Positions 1 through 12,881 of a DNA stretch of 64,000 nucleotides are shown here, piece by piece; positions within the stretch are counted from its first letter, which is position 1; each line of letters starts with the position of its first letter. Source of the stretch: Tetrahymena thermophila SB210 (Eukaryota; Ciliophora; Oligohymenophorea; Hymenostomatida; Tetrahymenidae). The stretch covers positions 1 to 64,000 of the forward strand of contig NW_002476200.1 in NCBI RefSeq assembly GCF_000189635.1, given 5' to 3'. A program made the position numbers and the translations under genes. The notes below the pieces were generated by a model, which saw only the letters and a list, made by a program, of their open reading frames with translations, did no database searches and had not been told where the DNA came from.

Positions 1-1686
1 TTAATTAGAAGGAATAAATGAAGAAAAAATATGAAATAATAAGATTAATTCATTAATAATAAAAGTAAAAAATTTGAAAATCAAAGGATGAGCTAAATAA
101 ATTAACAAAGAAAGAACAAAAAAAAGCAAGCACAATAAAAAGAAAAAGAAAAAAGAGCTTTATTGTTTTTAATTAGTTTTTATAATTCAAAATATCACAA
201 TCCAAAACAAATAAACTGTTTTTACCGAAGGTTAAGTGTCAAATTTGAGAGATTAATGCAATTTGCTAAACCAGAACCTAAGCCTGATGCACCTTCGTCA
301 CCAATTTTATTACTACTATTTAAATATTGAAGAAAAAATATATCATAAAATAGTTAATTAGAAGGAAAAAATGAAGAAAAATATGAAATAATAAGATTAA
401 TTCATTAATAATAAAAGTAAAAATTTGAAAATCAAAGGATGAGCTAAATAAATTAACAAAGAAAGAACAAAAAAAAGCAAGCACAATAAAAAGAAAAAGA
501 AAAAAGAGCTTTATTGTTTTTAATTAGTTTTTATAATTCAAAATATCACAATCCAAAACAAATAAACTGTTTTTACTCAAGGTTAAGTGTCAAATTTGAG
601 AGATTAATGCAATTTGCTAAACCAGAACCTAAGCCTGATGCACCTTCGCCACCAATTTAATTATTACTTTTTAAATATTGAAGAAAAAATATATCATAAA
701 ATAGTTAATTAGAAGGAAAAAATGAAGAAAAATATGAAATAATAAGATTAATTCATTAATAATAAAAGTAAAAATTTGAAAATCAAAGGATGAGCTAAAT
801 AAATTAACAAAGAAAGAACAAAAAAAAGCAAGCACAATAAAAAGAAAAAGAAAAAAGAGCTTTATTGTTTTTAATTAGTTTTTATAATTCAAAATATCAC
901 AATCCAAAACAAATAAACTGTTTTTACTGAAGGTTAAGTGTCAAATTTGAGAGATTAATGCAATTTGCTAAACCAGAACCTAAGCCTGATGCACCTTCGC
1001 CACCAATTTAATTATTACTTTTTAAATATTGAAGAAAAAATATATCATTATGTAGTTAATTAGAAGGAATAAATGGAGAAAAATATGAAATAATAAGATT
1101 AATTCATTAATAATAAAAGTAAAAATTTGAAAATCAAAGGATGAGCTAAATAAATTAACAAAGAAAGAACAAAAAAAAGCAAGCACTATAAAAAGAAAAA
1201 GAAAAAAGAGCTTTATTGTTTTTAATTAGTTTTTATAATTCAAAATATCACAATCCAAAACAAATAAACTGTTTTTACTCAAGGCTAAGTGTCAAATTTG
1301 AGAGATTAATGCAATTTGCTAAACCAGAACCTAAGCCTGATGCACCTTTGTCACCAATTTAATTCCAACTTTTTAAATATTTAAGAAAAAATATATCATA
1401 AAATAGTTAATTTGAAAGAAAAATTGAAGAAAAAATATGAAATAATAAGATTAATTCATTAATAATAAAAGTAAAAATTTGAAAATCAAAGGATGAGCTA
1501 AATTAATTAACAAAGAAAGAACAAAAAAAAGCAAGCACTATAAAAATAAAAAGAAAAAAGAGCTTTATTGTTTTTAATTAGTTTTTATCATTCAAAATAT
1601 CACAATCCAAAACAAATAAACTGTTTTTATAGAAGGTAAAGAGTCTAATTTGAGAGATTAATGCAATTTGCTAAACCAGAACCTAA
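1..1686 (-). pseudogene. LRR gene relic: five exon-intron repeat units
   Basis: Tandem units with a period of 351 bp. On the minus strand each unit carries one 90-bp exon flanked by a GTAAAAACAG donor and a TTTAAAAAG-type acceptor (TTTAAATAG in the unit nearest the edge). Exons lie at 226-315, 577-666, 928-1017 and 1279-1368. Each encodes one leucine-rich repeat of the ribonuclease-inhibitor kind, with the core GLGSGLANCINLSNLTL, and all use phase-2 junctions so repeats can be added or lost without breaking the frame. The fifth, most upstream unit (about 1631-1686) is decayed: its donor reads ATAAAAACAG instead of GTAAAAACAG, and its exon is cut off at about 1686 with no acceptor. No ATG-bearing first exon is visible upstream, so this is a 5'-truncated fragment. 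The next exon should start just beyond the left edge. LRRs usually bind proteins; no partner can be inferred. Confidence 0.85.
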
Positions 1687-2058
1687 TTTCACATAATAGA
1701 ATTTATTTATTTTAAAGCATTTATATATTATGCCCTCCCTTTATTAAGAAATAATAAATGGATGGATGATCGATCTACTTACTATTCCTAATTTTGTTAG
1801 GTAAAATTTTCAGTTTTTAAAACTAAAATTGATCAGTCTTTTTTAATGGATGAGTTTCTACATCAAATTATTTAACTATTTCTAATTTATTCTCAATATA
1901 TAATCAGGGAATAAAACAGATTTAGATGAAAGATAAATCTTAGTTTGTATTTATGAATGTATATATGAATATAATTAATTACAAATAATATTATTTAATT
2001 ATCTTACATTTTTTTAAAATAAAAATATTTTTCCTATTAGTTGCTTTTTTTGAGGAAA
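1687..2058. other. Intergenic spacer
   Basis: AT-rich spacer between the LRR relic and the stop codon of the first two-TM paralog. I see no gene. It marks the upstream breakpoint of the LRR fragment. Confidence 0.6.
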
Positions 2059-4416
2059 TCAAGATGCGCATGATTAGTTTCTTTTTAGTTGCCTATAAAA
2101 GTTTTAATAAATATTTTTCATTTTATTTTCTTCAGGAATTTAACTTTTAGGTGATAATTAATCTGAATCTTCTTCATTTTCATCAAAATCTTTGCTAGTT
2201 CTACTTTTTTGCTTGAAGAAAATAGAGTTATTAGATGACTTTATTTAATTATTTTCTTCCAATATTTCATCTGAATAATTATATTTACTTTATTCTTATT
2301 TCTAGTTACTTTCTTTTTCAGTTAAAAGGCCAGAACTGTTTACAGCTTTGTAAATATTTTCATCTAAAAGCTAAATCAATTAAATATCTCTTTACGATTT
2401 TTTATTTTTGCTTAAAATTTTGATGAGACTTCCATATGCGTCATCCACTTTTTGCTCATAAGTTTTGTGCACAGTATTGTAAAATTAGTTTGACTAATGC
2501 TTTGAGGTACTATTTCCATCATTTTTTAAAACAGGTCTTGGTAAAATTTCGAATAACTTTATTTAATCTTCATTTAAAAGAATTAATTTCAGTTTTTCTA
2601 TTTCTTAAAGTTTATTAAGAATATTTTAAATATCTAAACGATTTTAAACTTTCTTAACTCCTTGTTCTATTAATATTTTTTTTTGCTTCATATTTTTAGA
2701 AAATTGGGTGATAAAATAAGAAATATATTCGAAAGGAGATAATCTTAAAATATTTTTGATAGGATTTAGCAGTTTTTGAATGCTCGTTAACATTTAAGTC
2801 TATAATTATAAATTATCAGAGCTCTATTTATCGTTTTTATGAGCATCACTTTCACTGAGCACTGTATGACTTAAACATTTTTATTTGATCGAGTCTAGTT
2901 TTAAAACGTTAAATGTAGTATTTTTACTAATTGGCTAAATCAAAGGTGAAGTTATTATCTATGATATTGAGCTTTTAGGTAAACCCAATGTCACATTTTG
3001 AGCATCCTCGCTATTATGAGCAAGTTTATTTTATTCTTAGGTGCTTTTTACTTATAAAATTTTACTGTTAAGTTAATCGCTGTAAGATTATCTTAACAAA
3101 TGCTGCTATTAATACTGAAATATCGATTGTCTTTTTTTTTCTTATATAATTTTTAATTTAGATTTTTCTGAAGAAGGAGCATTTTTCTACCCAATTTATA
3201 GATTTAATTAATCAGATTAAATTTGATCAGTAACATTCTTTTCTTTGCTTATTAATTCTGAATTAATTGCATTCTAATTATTAATTTTTTAAGCATCAGC
3301 ATTATCTTATTAATCACTCATACTTTAGTAGATTTAGAAATCAAAGACACTGTTAATTATTTCTTTATTCAAGTATAATTTAGCAAAGGGATGTGATAAA
3401 ATAAACCCTATAAGCGTTAAAAATTTGAGAAATCCTCCCAACTAAGAAATTAAATCAGTAAATTTAACATATTTTCTGAGCATAAACATTTGCTTATTTT
3501 TATAGGGTCTCATTGTGAATTACATAACCAGCGAAGGTTTATTATAAATAATTGTTGTGTCTGTATTTTTAAATATAAAATCTCTCTTTTTTTCAATCTC
3601 TTATGATATGATGCCAATATCTGAATCTATGTAATAATTTTCAAAATAAGCTGTGTATTGCTATGACTGCTGATTTGAAGCTTATGCTTATAAGTTAAAT
3701 CCTTAGATGTCAAATGGACTATCGAAATTGCTAGGATCTAATATTTTATCCATCATATAAACAAGAAAACTTACATTTGAGAGAACCTTATCAATTTATT
3801 TTTGAGGCTTGCACACTATTTGGTTATTTGATGTTGAATTTACGCATTGAGTGAAGTAAACATCGACTCTAGAGTAGATATCACCAGAATAGTCTCCTTC
3901 AATGTAGACTTCTTAGTTATCATCAAAACAAAAGAGTTAATTTAGTTTTAGACTACTGAAGTAATTTTTAACTTTTTCTACTTTTACATCATCAATAGTG
4001 CAAGGTCTTATCCTTAAAGGTGTGTTCTGTTAAATTTTATCATAACCCTTAGAAGTTTGGTTATAAATATTTCTAATACTTGATTGAACAGCAGATACTT
4101 AAAAAATTGTAGGATCATTAAGGAATTAGCTTTAAGGCGTACTAAATCCCATCATAACTGTTTACTGTACTTTGTCGAAGTCCATTCTTTGAGGGTTACG
4201 CACATATTACTCGCTTGTTATTATTTAAGGATCACTCTTATTAAATAGTGCTTAGCAAGAAAGATAACACTAAAACCCAAAAAGAATAAATATAGAAATA
4301 GACATCATAGCTCCAAATAGTGTTTTATAGGTTTACTCGTTTTTGAAATTAACCCCAATAGGAACTCCGTAAATGTCAACACTTTTAATGGCATCTAGCA
4401 ATTAATTAGCTTTCAT
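2059..4416 (-). CDS. Two-TM ciliate protein, tandem paralog 1 (785 aa)
   Basis: One uninterrupted frame of 786 codons with many internal TAA/TAG (Gln), ended by TGA; no intron. It starts MKANQLLDAIK followed by the family signature DIYGVPIGVNF. TM1 is about residues 34-51. An ectodomain follows with four cysteines (139, 163, 191, 202) in the contexts RIRPC, FCFDDN, FTQC and VCKP. TM2 (about 324-343) is introduced by SQLGGF. A hydrophilic Q/N-rich tail of about 440 residues completes the protein. The likely topology is both ends cytoplasmic and one large extracellular or lumenal loop. I do not know the function; proteins with this plan and a QLGG motif before TM2 are common in ciliates. This is the most divergent of the six copies and lacks the C-terminal KKNSLN motif of the others. 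Confidence 0.9.
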
Positions 4417-6191
4417 GAGTTAGAAATATAGCTATTACTTATTATTAAAAATTTGGAGGTTTATTGTTTATCAAAAATCAGTAATTTTTTACTTAAATTA
4501 ATTTATTATAACTGATAATAAATCAGAATACAAGCATTTAATTGTGATAAATATTACTCGAATTTCTCTATTTCTTCTTTTTTATATAATTAAAACTATT
4601 TTAATTGGTTTTTCTTAAAATTTAATGAATTATAAGCTTATAGAAATTATTTCTATCTCTAAAAAATAGTAAAGAACATAGCAAAATGATTGATAATAAG
4701 TTAAATTTTATCTAAAACAGTTTTCATTGAAAAATTACAAAATCAAATGTTAAATAAAGCGTTTATTTGAAAAAAATTAAATTTAAAAGCGTATGTAATT
4801 ATTTTAAATCATTCTAATGCTTTTACTTTTGAATATTTTATTTTAAAAATTCAACTTTTACAAAGTTTCATTGTAGAAAAAAAAAATTCGATTGTAGAAA
4901 AAAAAAATAGAAAGAAAGGAAGGAAGATAATTTTTATCTTTATTATCAAATTCCTATTAAACAAACAAAAGAAATCAAATTCAGTAACAATAAATAAATT
5001 TTAGCTAAAAAATCAATTTACTTGAAAAATGAATCCATTAAAAATGAAGAAATAAATCTATAATTAATTATATATAAATCTATTTCATGTTTGCTAAAAG
5101 TTTGTTTTGAGAGACAGACAACAAATAACTTTAATAGGGAAAATTAAATACTAATATAAAAAAATGAATACTTATTTATTTAATACTGTTAAAGAATTTA
5201 GTAAATCAAGCTTTGGAAATATTTTTATTATAAATTTTAAACAATGTATATAATTTTAAGGTAAATAATGCTATTGAAGTTAAATTACTCCTTTTAATGT
5301 AATAAAAGTTGAATGCAATCGAAAAGTTAATTAATTTAAGGAAAATTTTAAGGTAATATAAACTAAAGCAAGTCAGTCAATATTTAAAAGTTATTTATTC
5401 TAATTTGGATAGCTGTGTATTAAAAACTTCTGAATTAATTAATAGTTAGTTTATTATCGATAATTAATTAATTATATAGGTTATTTATTATCTATTCATG
5501 AATATCCACAAACAAGTTAACTTCAATCTCTATAACTTAGAAATTTTAAAATTTTTAAATTTATTTATAAAACTTACTTTCCATAATTAGATAATTAATT
5601 GCATACAATAATATAATTTTAATAAAACCAGAATTTTTTGTTGAATTTATTTTTGAAGTAACTTTATTGTAGCCAACACTAATAAATATTTATTTTCAAT
5701 TAATTATATTAAGAAAGACGTCATTTTTTAATTTTTATGCTTCTTCTGTTTTCAATAAATGTTCTTATTGCTAATTTATAAAAACAAATAAATAAATAAA
5801 TAAAATTATAAGGATTAATATTAACTTAAGTTGAAGACATAAGATGAATAATTTAAATATGTTGAATAAAATACATATAATTTTGTCATAACTATTTAAA
5901 TAAATATTAATATTTCTATTTGTCCATAAAACTTACTTACAACTAAAAATTCAATTGAAGTAATTTCAGTTTACAAATTAATTTACATACAGATTTTAAG
6001 TTAATGCGTGAAAAAGAAATTTGAAGAGATTTTAATCAAACAATTAGTAAGTAAGTAAGTCATAAAATATTAATTGATAAATAAATAAATAAAGGTTATG
6101 ATATCAAATTCTTTTGTATAGATAATTTATTTATGTTTTTTGTAAAACTCAATAAGTAAGTAAGTTAACAAAAAATTAGGTTTAAATTAAT
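4417..6191. other. Intergenic, AT-rich with simple repeats
   Basis: No gene seen. It contains a short direct repeat with A-tracts (ATTGTAGAAAAAAAAAA, twice, about 4871-4907) and tetranucleotide runs: AAAT at about 5787-5803, AGTA at about 6046-6060 and ATAA at about 6079-6092. It should hold the promoter of paralog 1. Confidence 0.6.
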
Positions 6192-8486
6192 TCAAGAATT
6201 GTTTAGTGATTTTTTTTTGTATTAATGAGGAAAATTAAAGTAAATATCTGTTTAAATTCCAGCTTCATCAGAATGTTCTGTTTTGTATGAATTCTGCTCT
6301 AGATCTTCTTTTTAGCTTTCAAATTTTTATAAATTTAGTTCTTTGCATATTGGAAACATATTTATATTCATTTAACTCTTGTTTTCTAATTGTTCATAAT
6401 TTTGGTAGAATTTGCTGAAATCTTCTTTCAAAATGGAGTTCTTTTCTTGCCCTAGTTCTGATTATTATATAATTTTGTATATGTTACTGTCTAACAATTA
6501 TATTAATTAGATATCCCTTTGTGATTTTTTTGTTTTGTTTAATATATTTATTAAGCTATTATAAGCGTCGTCTACTTTTTCTTCATATGATTTTTTTTCA
6601 GTGTTGTAGAATTAATTCTACTATTAATTTTATTTAGGAGTCTGACTGCTACTTAATATGGGTCTGGGTAAAATTTCGAATAGCTTAATTTAATCTTCGT
6701 TCAGAACTATTTGCTTTAACTTTTCTATCTCTTGAAGCTTATGTAAGATGTGTTAAATATCTAATCTGCTTTAAACCTTTCTTATACCTTCTTCTATCAA
6801 TGCTTTGTTTACTTTTTATTTGCTGGAGTATCTAAAGAAGAAGTAAGAAATATATTAAAATGGAGATAACTTGATAATATTTCTAATAGGATTTAATAAT
6901 TTTTAGATATTTTTAAGAATTTATTCTAAGAACTATGCTTATTCAGCAGCAGCTTATTAGCAAATTGACTGATTTTGGCTTTCTAATTAGATAAAAGATT
7001 TGCTTCTTTGCTTTTAAATTATTCTATCAGCCTTTAATTAACTAAATATCTTATTTGCTATAGAATTTTTTCTATATGGAGAACTCTAGATTGATTATTA
7101 AGTAAATCTAGATGCTCTTAGATTAAAATTTGGAGATTCTTCACAACGTATGTTTGATCTCTCATTTATTAATGAAAATCCATATTGGTTTTTACTAGTT
7201 TATGCATTCAGCTATGGTTTTTTATCTTATATACTTGAAATCTTATCCATATCTTCAAACTTCAAAATTTAGTCTTAATTTTTACCATTTTATAAATTTA
7301 ACATAGTTTATTAGTTTAAAGAAATTAAATTCTTTTAATTACTATTTTTATCATCGCAATCATTATCTTTGATATCATCAGTTTTATTCCTTTAAAGAAA
7401 GTCTAAATCGAATACACTGTTTATAATTTCTTTATTCAAATGGAGTTTAGCAAAGGGATGAGATATAACAAATCCAATCATAGATAGAAATTTAAGTAAA
7501 CCACCTAATTAAGCAAATAAATCAGTAAATTTCATGTACTTTCTCTGCATTATGATCTGCTTATTTTTATATGGTCTCATAGTAAATTTCATTACAAGGT
7601 TTGGATTATTGTACATAATAGTAGTATCTGTTCCAGTAAAAATGAAATCTCTTTCCTTTTAAACATCCTTCTAAATTAAACCCACATCAGATTCTATGTA
7701 GTAATTTTCAAAATAACTAGTGTACTGAATTGGATTTTAATTTGATGCCTATGTTTAAATATTGAATCCCTGATAATCGAAAGGATTTTAGAAATTACTT
7801 GGATCTACTATTTTGTCTATCATGTAAACCAAAAAGCTAATATTTGATAAGGCAATATCAATTTGCTTTTAAGGTTAGCATACAACTGAATTATTGAGAG
7901 TTGAGTTAACGCATTAGTTAAATACTACATCCACTCTTGTGTATATATCACCAGAGTAATCCCCTTCTATAAAAACTTCTTAGTTGTCATCAAAACAAAA
8001 CATTTAGTTTAATGGTAGAAGATTAAAAAAGGATTTGACTTTTTCAACTTAAATATCTTATATTTTACAAGCTCTAATTCTTAAAGGAATTTTTTAATTT
8101 TATTTGTAATAAGATTAGCTAGTTTCATTATAAACATTTTTAACAGTTGATAATGTTGCATTTACTTAAATTATTGAAGGATCATAAATATATTTGCTTT
8201 ATGTTGTGCTAAAGCCCATCATTACGGTTTATTACTTTTTATCAAAATTCATTCTTTGTGGGTTGCGAACATATTATTCACTAGTAATTATCTAAGGATT
8301 ATTTTTGTAAAAGAGATCTTGTCCTGTTTAGTAAAATGATAAGCTTGATGCAATAAAAACCAAAAACGAAATAATAGCTCCAAAATATGTTTTATGAGTT
8401 TACTGATTATTAAAGTTGACTCCAACAGGGACTCCATACATATCTATTTTTTTTAATGAGCTAAATAAATTATAACCACTTTTCAT
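6192..8486 (-). CDS. Two-TM ciliate protein, tandem paralog 2 (764 aa)
   Basis: Single-exon frame of 765 codons ending in TGA; checked codon by codon with no premature TGA. It starts MKSGYNLFSSLKKIDMYGVP, then TM1 (about residues 36-56). The Cys-containing ectodomain has IRAC, FCFDDN, QCVN and VCQPQ contexts. TM2 follows the family AQLGGLLKFL motif, and a long Q/N/K-rich cytoplasmic tail ends EAGIQTDIYFNF, then KKKSLNNS. Paralog 2 resembles paralog 3 most closely; for example both share the stretch from the FCFDDN region through TNDVC-type loop positions nearly unchanged. Function unknown. The same strand and similar spacing as its neighbours point to tandem duplication. Confidence 0.9.
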
Positions 8487-10604
8487 TTGTATTTTATAGA
8501 TAAAAATAAGGTTTTATTTCCAAAATAATTATTTTTATACTTGTTTTATTTAGTTAATTATTATTAAAAATAGGAAATATGGTTGTTTACTTAAATTAAC
8601 AAAGTTTTTGAAAATAATCATTTATATCTTTATAATATGCTGCTAATTTACTATATAAATTTGTATGACTTTAACCAAATTAAAAATTAAGAGATTTTTG
8701 GCAGTAAGTAAAATCGAGATATTAAAACTAATTTTGTATTTTTTTATCTAGTTTGTTTGTTTGTTTATTTATCAATAAAGTGTATTTTTGTAATAAAATG
8801 CAATTAAATAAATAAAAGCATTTAAAAAATAATTTATAAATATTTTATGAAATTAAAATAAAATATATTTATTTGAATAAATAATATATATATATTTATC
8901 ATAATGAATGATATTTATTTACTTAAATTTCATTCAAAAAAAAGTTAATTATGCTATTAGTTCAAAAACAAAAAACAATCTTTAGATTCATTCTATCTAA
9001 ATCCACTGAAAAATCAGTCCATTAAGAAACCAATTAATTAAAAATATATAACAGCACTATAACAATAGATTTGATAAGGTTGCCAATAAATAAACTATAT
9101 AGTACAAATCTTAGATGTTTTACCATGCAAATGGCTACCTTCTTAATAGAAATTTTATTCAATAAGATTCCTGTTTTTATTGCTATATAAACCCTATTTT
9201 TATTTATGTTTGCAATAATTTTTCAACATAATTTAATAAAACGCAAATCTGAGTCAGCTTATCAGTCAACTAGATAGCCTACTTAAACTAATAATTTATT
9301 TATTTTCCTATCACTTAATAAAATTTCCTAGTTAAAATAATCTGTATTTTTTAAAACACGAAGAAAGAATTTTAACTTTTAATATCTTAGCTATATCTAA
9401 GTTATAGTATATGCTTTAGTTAGTAAATAATCGTTTATTTATTTACTTGATGTATTTTTAACTAATAAATACTGACTTCGACAAACTATTTTTTATCTTT
9501 ATTGACATTAAAAATTTTTTGTAAGATAAAATAATTTATTTTCTTAGTTACGCTTATTAATTCATGTTCTAAGATAAAAAAACATATTTTTTTTTCTTTT
9601 GTTTCAAGTTAAAGTATTAAAGCCTTAAGTATTTTTTGGATATTTATTTCTACTGCTTTTTCCTTAAATTAATGAATACAAACTTAACATTTAAATACAA
9701 AAATTTATATTCATTCATTTTTAATTAATTTATTCTTTTATCTTACAAAAAATAAAACATTTTATTGGAATTATTTATAGAATAAAGTTGATTTCATTAA
9801 AAATAAATGGTTTTTTATTTTAAAAAATTGAGTTAGTTGATTAAATAATACAAAAAAATACTATTTTTATATGCAGACAGACGGCTACTTAATTATACTA
9901 CTTTTATTTGAACTAAGAAAAGATATTTTAATCAATCAATCAATCAATATTTACCTGCAAAAAAAATCAAAAAGTGAATATTAAAAACGAAGAATTTTAA
10001 GTAAATTGTTTAAAGAATTAAATAAAGCCAGTAAGTAAATTATTATAATCATAATTCATTTTAATTTAATATGGTAACCAAGTAAAAACAAGTAAAATAA
10101 TTATAATTCTTAATCATTCTACATTTTAACTATAATTTAAATGTGAATTAAGGATTATTTTTATCCAATTTATGAATATTGAGTTATTTTTATTCAATTT
10201 TATATTATATTATGTATAAATTTAAGTATCTTACTTTTTTTAGTTTTACCTTAAGTTATTTTAATACTAGTTAGTTATTTAGATATTTATTTCATCTTAA
10301 CTTTTTTAAAATTGTTCTTGAAAGTTATCGATCGAATCATCTCTATTTTCATTAATATTACATGAAAAATATAAAGATGTATTTCTGTTATAAAATTCGG
10401 ATTTTTGAAGTCAATTTTTTTATCAAATTTAACAATGCTTTTTTTATACAAGGGGAGCAAAGAAAAAAATTAAAAACATTAAGCCTTTTTTTGTACTTAT
10501 TCGTTTTTCTGAAATCCTTATAAAAAAGTTTAAATTTCATTAGTAAATAAATGTGATATATTACAATATATATAAAATTATTTAAGAATAAAAATAGATA
10601 CATA
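8487..10604. other. Intergenic, no gene seen
   Basis: About 2.1 kb of AT-rich sequence between paralogs 2 and 3. It contains tetranucleotide runs (TTTG at about 8752-8764, AATC at about 9930-9948). No frame with codon structure and no RNA gene was recognised on either strand. Confidence 0.55.
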
Positions 10605-12881
10605 TCAAGAAATATTTAAAGAATTCTTATTACATTTTTTATAAAAATTAAAATAATAATCAGTTTTAACTCCAATTTCATCTGAGATTTCTGTTTTTTA
10701 TGAAAACATCTCAAGATCTTGATTTTAATTTTAAAATTTAAGCAATGTATTTGATTCCTTCAATCGAAGTGTATTTATTTATTATTGGTTATTATTTTCT
10801 AATATTTCATCATTTTGATTATATTTGCTGCTGAAATCTTCTGTCATAAAAGGGGGGTTTCTTTCCTGCGCTTGTTCTGATTGTTATATAATTTTGTAAA
10901 TGTTACTGTCTAACAATTAAATTAATTAGATATCTCGCTGTGATTTTTTTGGTTTGTTTAATATATTTATTAAGCTACTGCAAGCTTCTTCTACTTTTTC
11001 TTCATATGTCTTTTTTTTAGTTTCGTAATATTAATTTGACTGCTTTTATTCTGTTAATTACTGGCTGTTACTTAAAACAGGTCTTGGCAAAATTTCAAAC
11101 AGTTTAATTTGATCTTAATCCAGCACAATCTGCTTTAACTTTTCTATCTCTTACAGTTTATGTAGTATATGCTAAATATCTAAGCGGCTTTGGACTTTTT
11201 TAATGCCTTCTTTGATCAAAGCCTTATCTTCTTGCGATTTCTTAGAGTGGCTAAAAAAAAAGTAAGAGATATATTAAAAGGGTGATAACTTGATAAACTC
11301 TTTGATGGGATTTAACAATCTTTAGATATTGCTTATGATTTATCCTAAAATTTATACATTTTCAGTTATCTATTGCTCTTTTACTTTGTTATTGCCCTCT
11401 GACAGTTAAATAGATTTACTTAATTATCTCTGTATTGGTCTATCTACTTTTATTTATCTGAATACCGAATTTTTTCTCATAGGAGAGTACTAAGATTACA
11501 TCAATTTAGATATTCCTAAGCTAAAATTGTGTGATTCTTCTGAGTCAGAGTTAGCTTTTTAGGAAAAATTTTCAAAATTTCTACTAAAATTCGACTACCT
11601 TTTTTCAATAGGAGATTTGCTTTTTAGGATTTGTTTTAACTTTAAATTCATTTATTCAGTATTTTAGTTTTACTAATATTAGGTTGTTTAAATGTTTTAA
11701 GGTGATAGATTTTTTTCTTAAGTATCCATAATTTTTTATTCATTTTTTTATTTCAAATGTTGAATGATACCACTTTTTTAGCAGTCTTTTGAAAAGAATT
11801 CAAAATCGAATACACTGTTTATTATTTCTTTATTCAAATGGAGCTTCGCAAATGGATGAGCTAAAATAAATCCAATCATAGTTAGAAATTTAAGTAATCC
11901 ACCTAACTGAGCAAATAGATCAGTAAATTTCATGTACTTTCTCTGCATTAGGATCTATTTATTTTTATATGGCCTCATTGTAAATTTCATCACAAGATTA
12001 GGATTGTTGTACATAATAGTATTATCTGTTCCAGTAAAAATGAAATCTCTTTCCTTTTAAACATCCTTCTAAATTAAACCCACATCAGATTCTATGTAGT
12101 AATTTTCAAAATAAGCTGTGTATTATATAGGATGTTAATTAGACGCTTACGATTAAATATTTATTCCTTAATAGTCAAAAGGATTTTCAAAATTACTAGG
12201 ATCAAGTATTTTATCGATCATATAAACTAAAAAGCTAACATTTGATAGAGCTAAATCAATCTTTTTTTGAGGTTAGCATACAACTGAATTATTGAGAGTT
12301 GAGTTAACGCATTAGTTAAATACTACATCCACTCTTGTGTATATATCACCAGAGTAATCTCCTTCTATAAAAACCTCTTAGTTGTCATCAAAACAAAACA
12401 TTTAGTTTAAAGGCAAAAGATTAAAAAAGGATTTGAGTTTGCCAACTTAAATATCTTCTATTTTACAAGCTCTAATTCTTAAAGGAATTTGTGTAGTTTA
12501 TTTTGAATAAGATTAGCTAGTTTCATTAAATACATTTTTGATTGTTGATAGGGTTGCATTTACTTAAATTATTGATGGATCAGAGATGTATTTGCTTGAT
12601 GTTGTGCTAAAGCCCATCATTAAAGTTTATTATTTTTTATCGAAATCCATTCTTTGAGGATTGCGAACATATTATTCACTGGTAATTATCTAAGGATTGT
12701 TTCTGTCAAAGAGTTCTTAGCCTGTTTAATAAAATTATAACCCAAATGCAATAAAGACAAACAATGAAATAATCGCTCCGAAAGACGTTTTATGAATTTA
12801 TTGATTGTTAAAGTTGACTCCAACAGGAACCCCATAGATATCAAAATTCTTCATTGAATCAAAAAATATTTGAGCTTTCAT
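10605..12881 (-). CDS. Two-TM ciliate protein, tandem paralog 3 (758 aa)
   Basis: Single-exon frame of 759 codons, TGA stop. It starts MKAQIFFDSMKNFDIYGVPV; TM1 is at about residues 37-54 (ISLFVFIAFGLQF). The four-Cys ectodomain and TM2 after the QLGG motif are conserved, as is the HPF(A) segment just after TM2. The cytoplasmic tail carries the conserved segment ILPRPVLS and ends DEIGVKTDYYFNF, then KNSLNIS. The ectodomain is nearly the same as in paralog 2, while the middle of the tail is very different, so tail and ectodomain evolve at different rates. Function unknown; a membrane sensor or adhesion role is only a guess from topology. Confidence 0.9.

Noticed and set aside
2841..2870. CACTTTCACTGAG also found near 39516; considered as a shared regulatory element
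   Set aside because: Both occurrences are in coding frames of unrelated proteins; likely coincidence.
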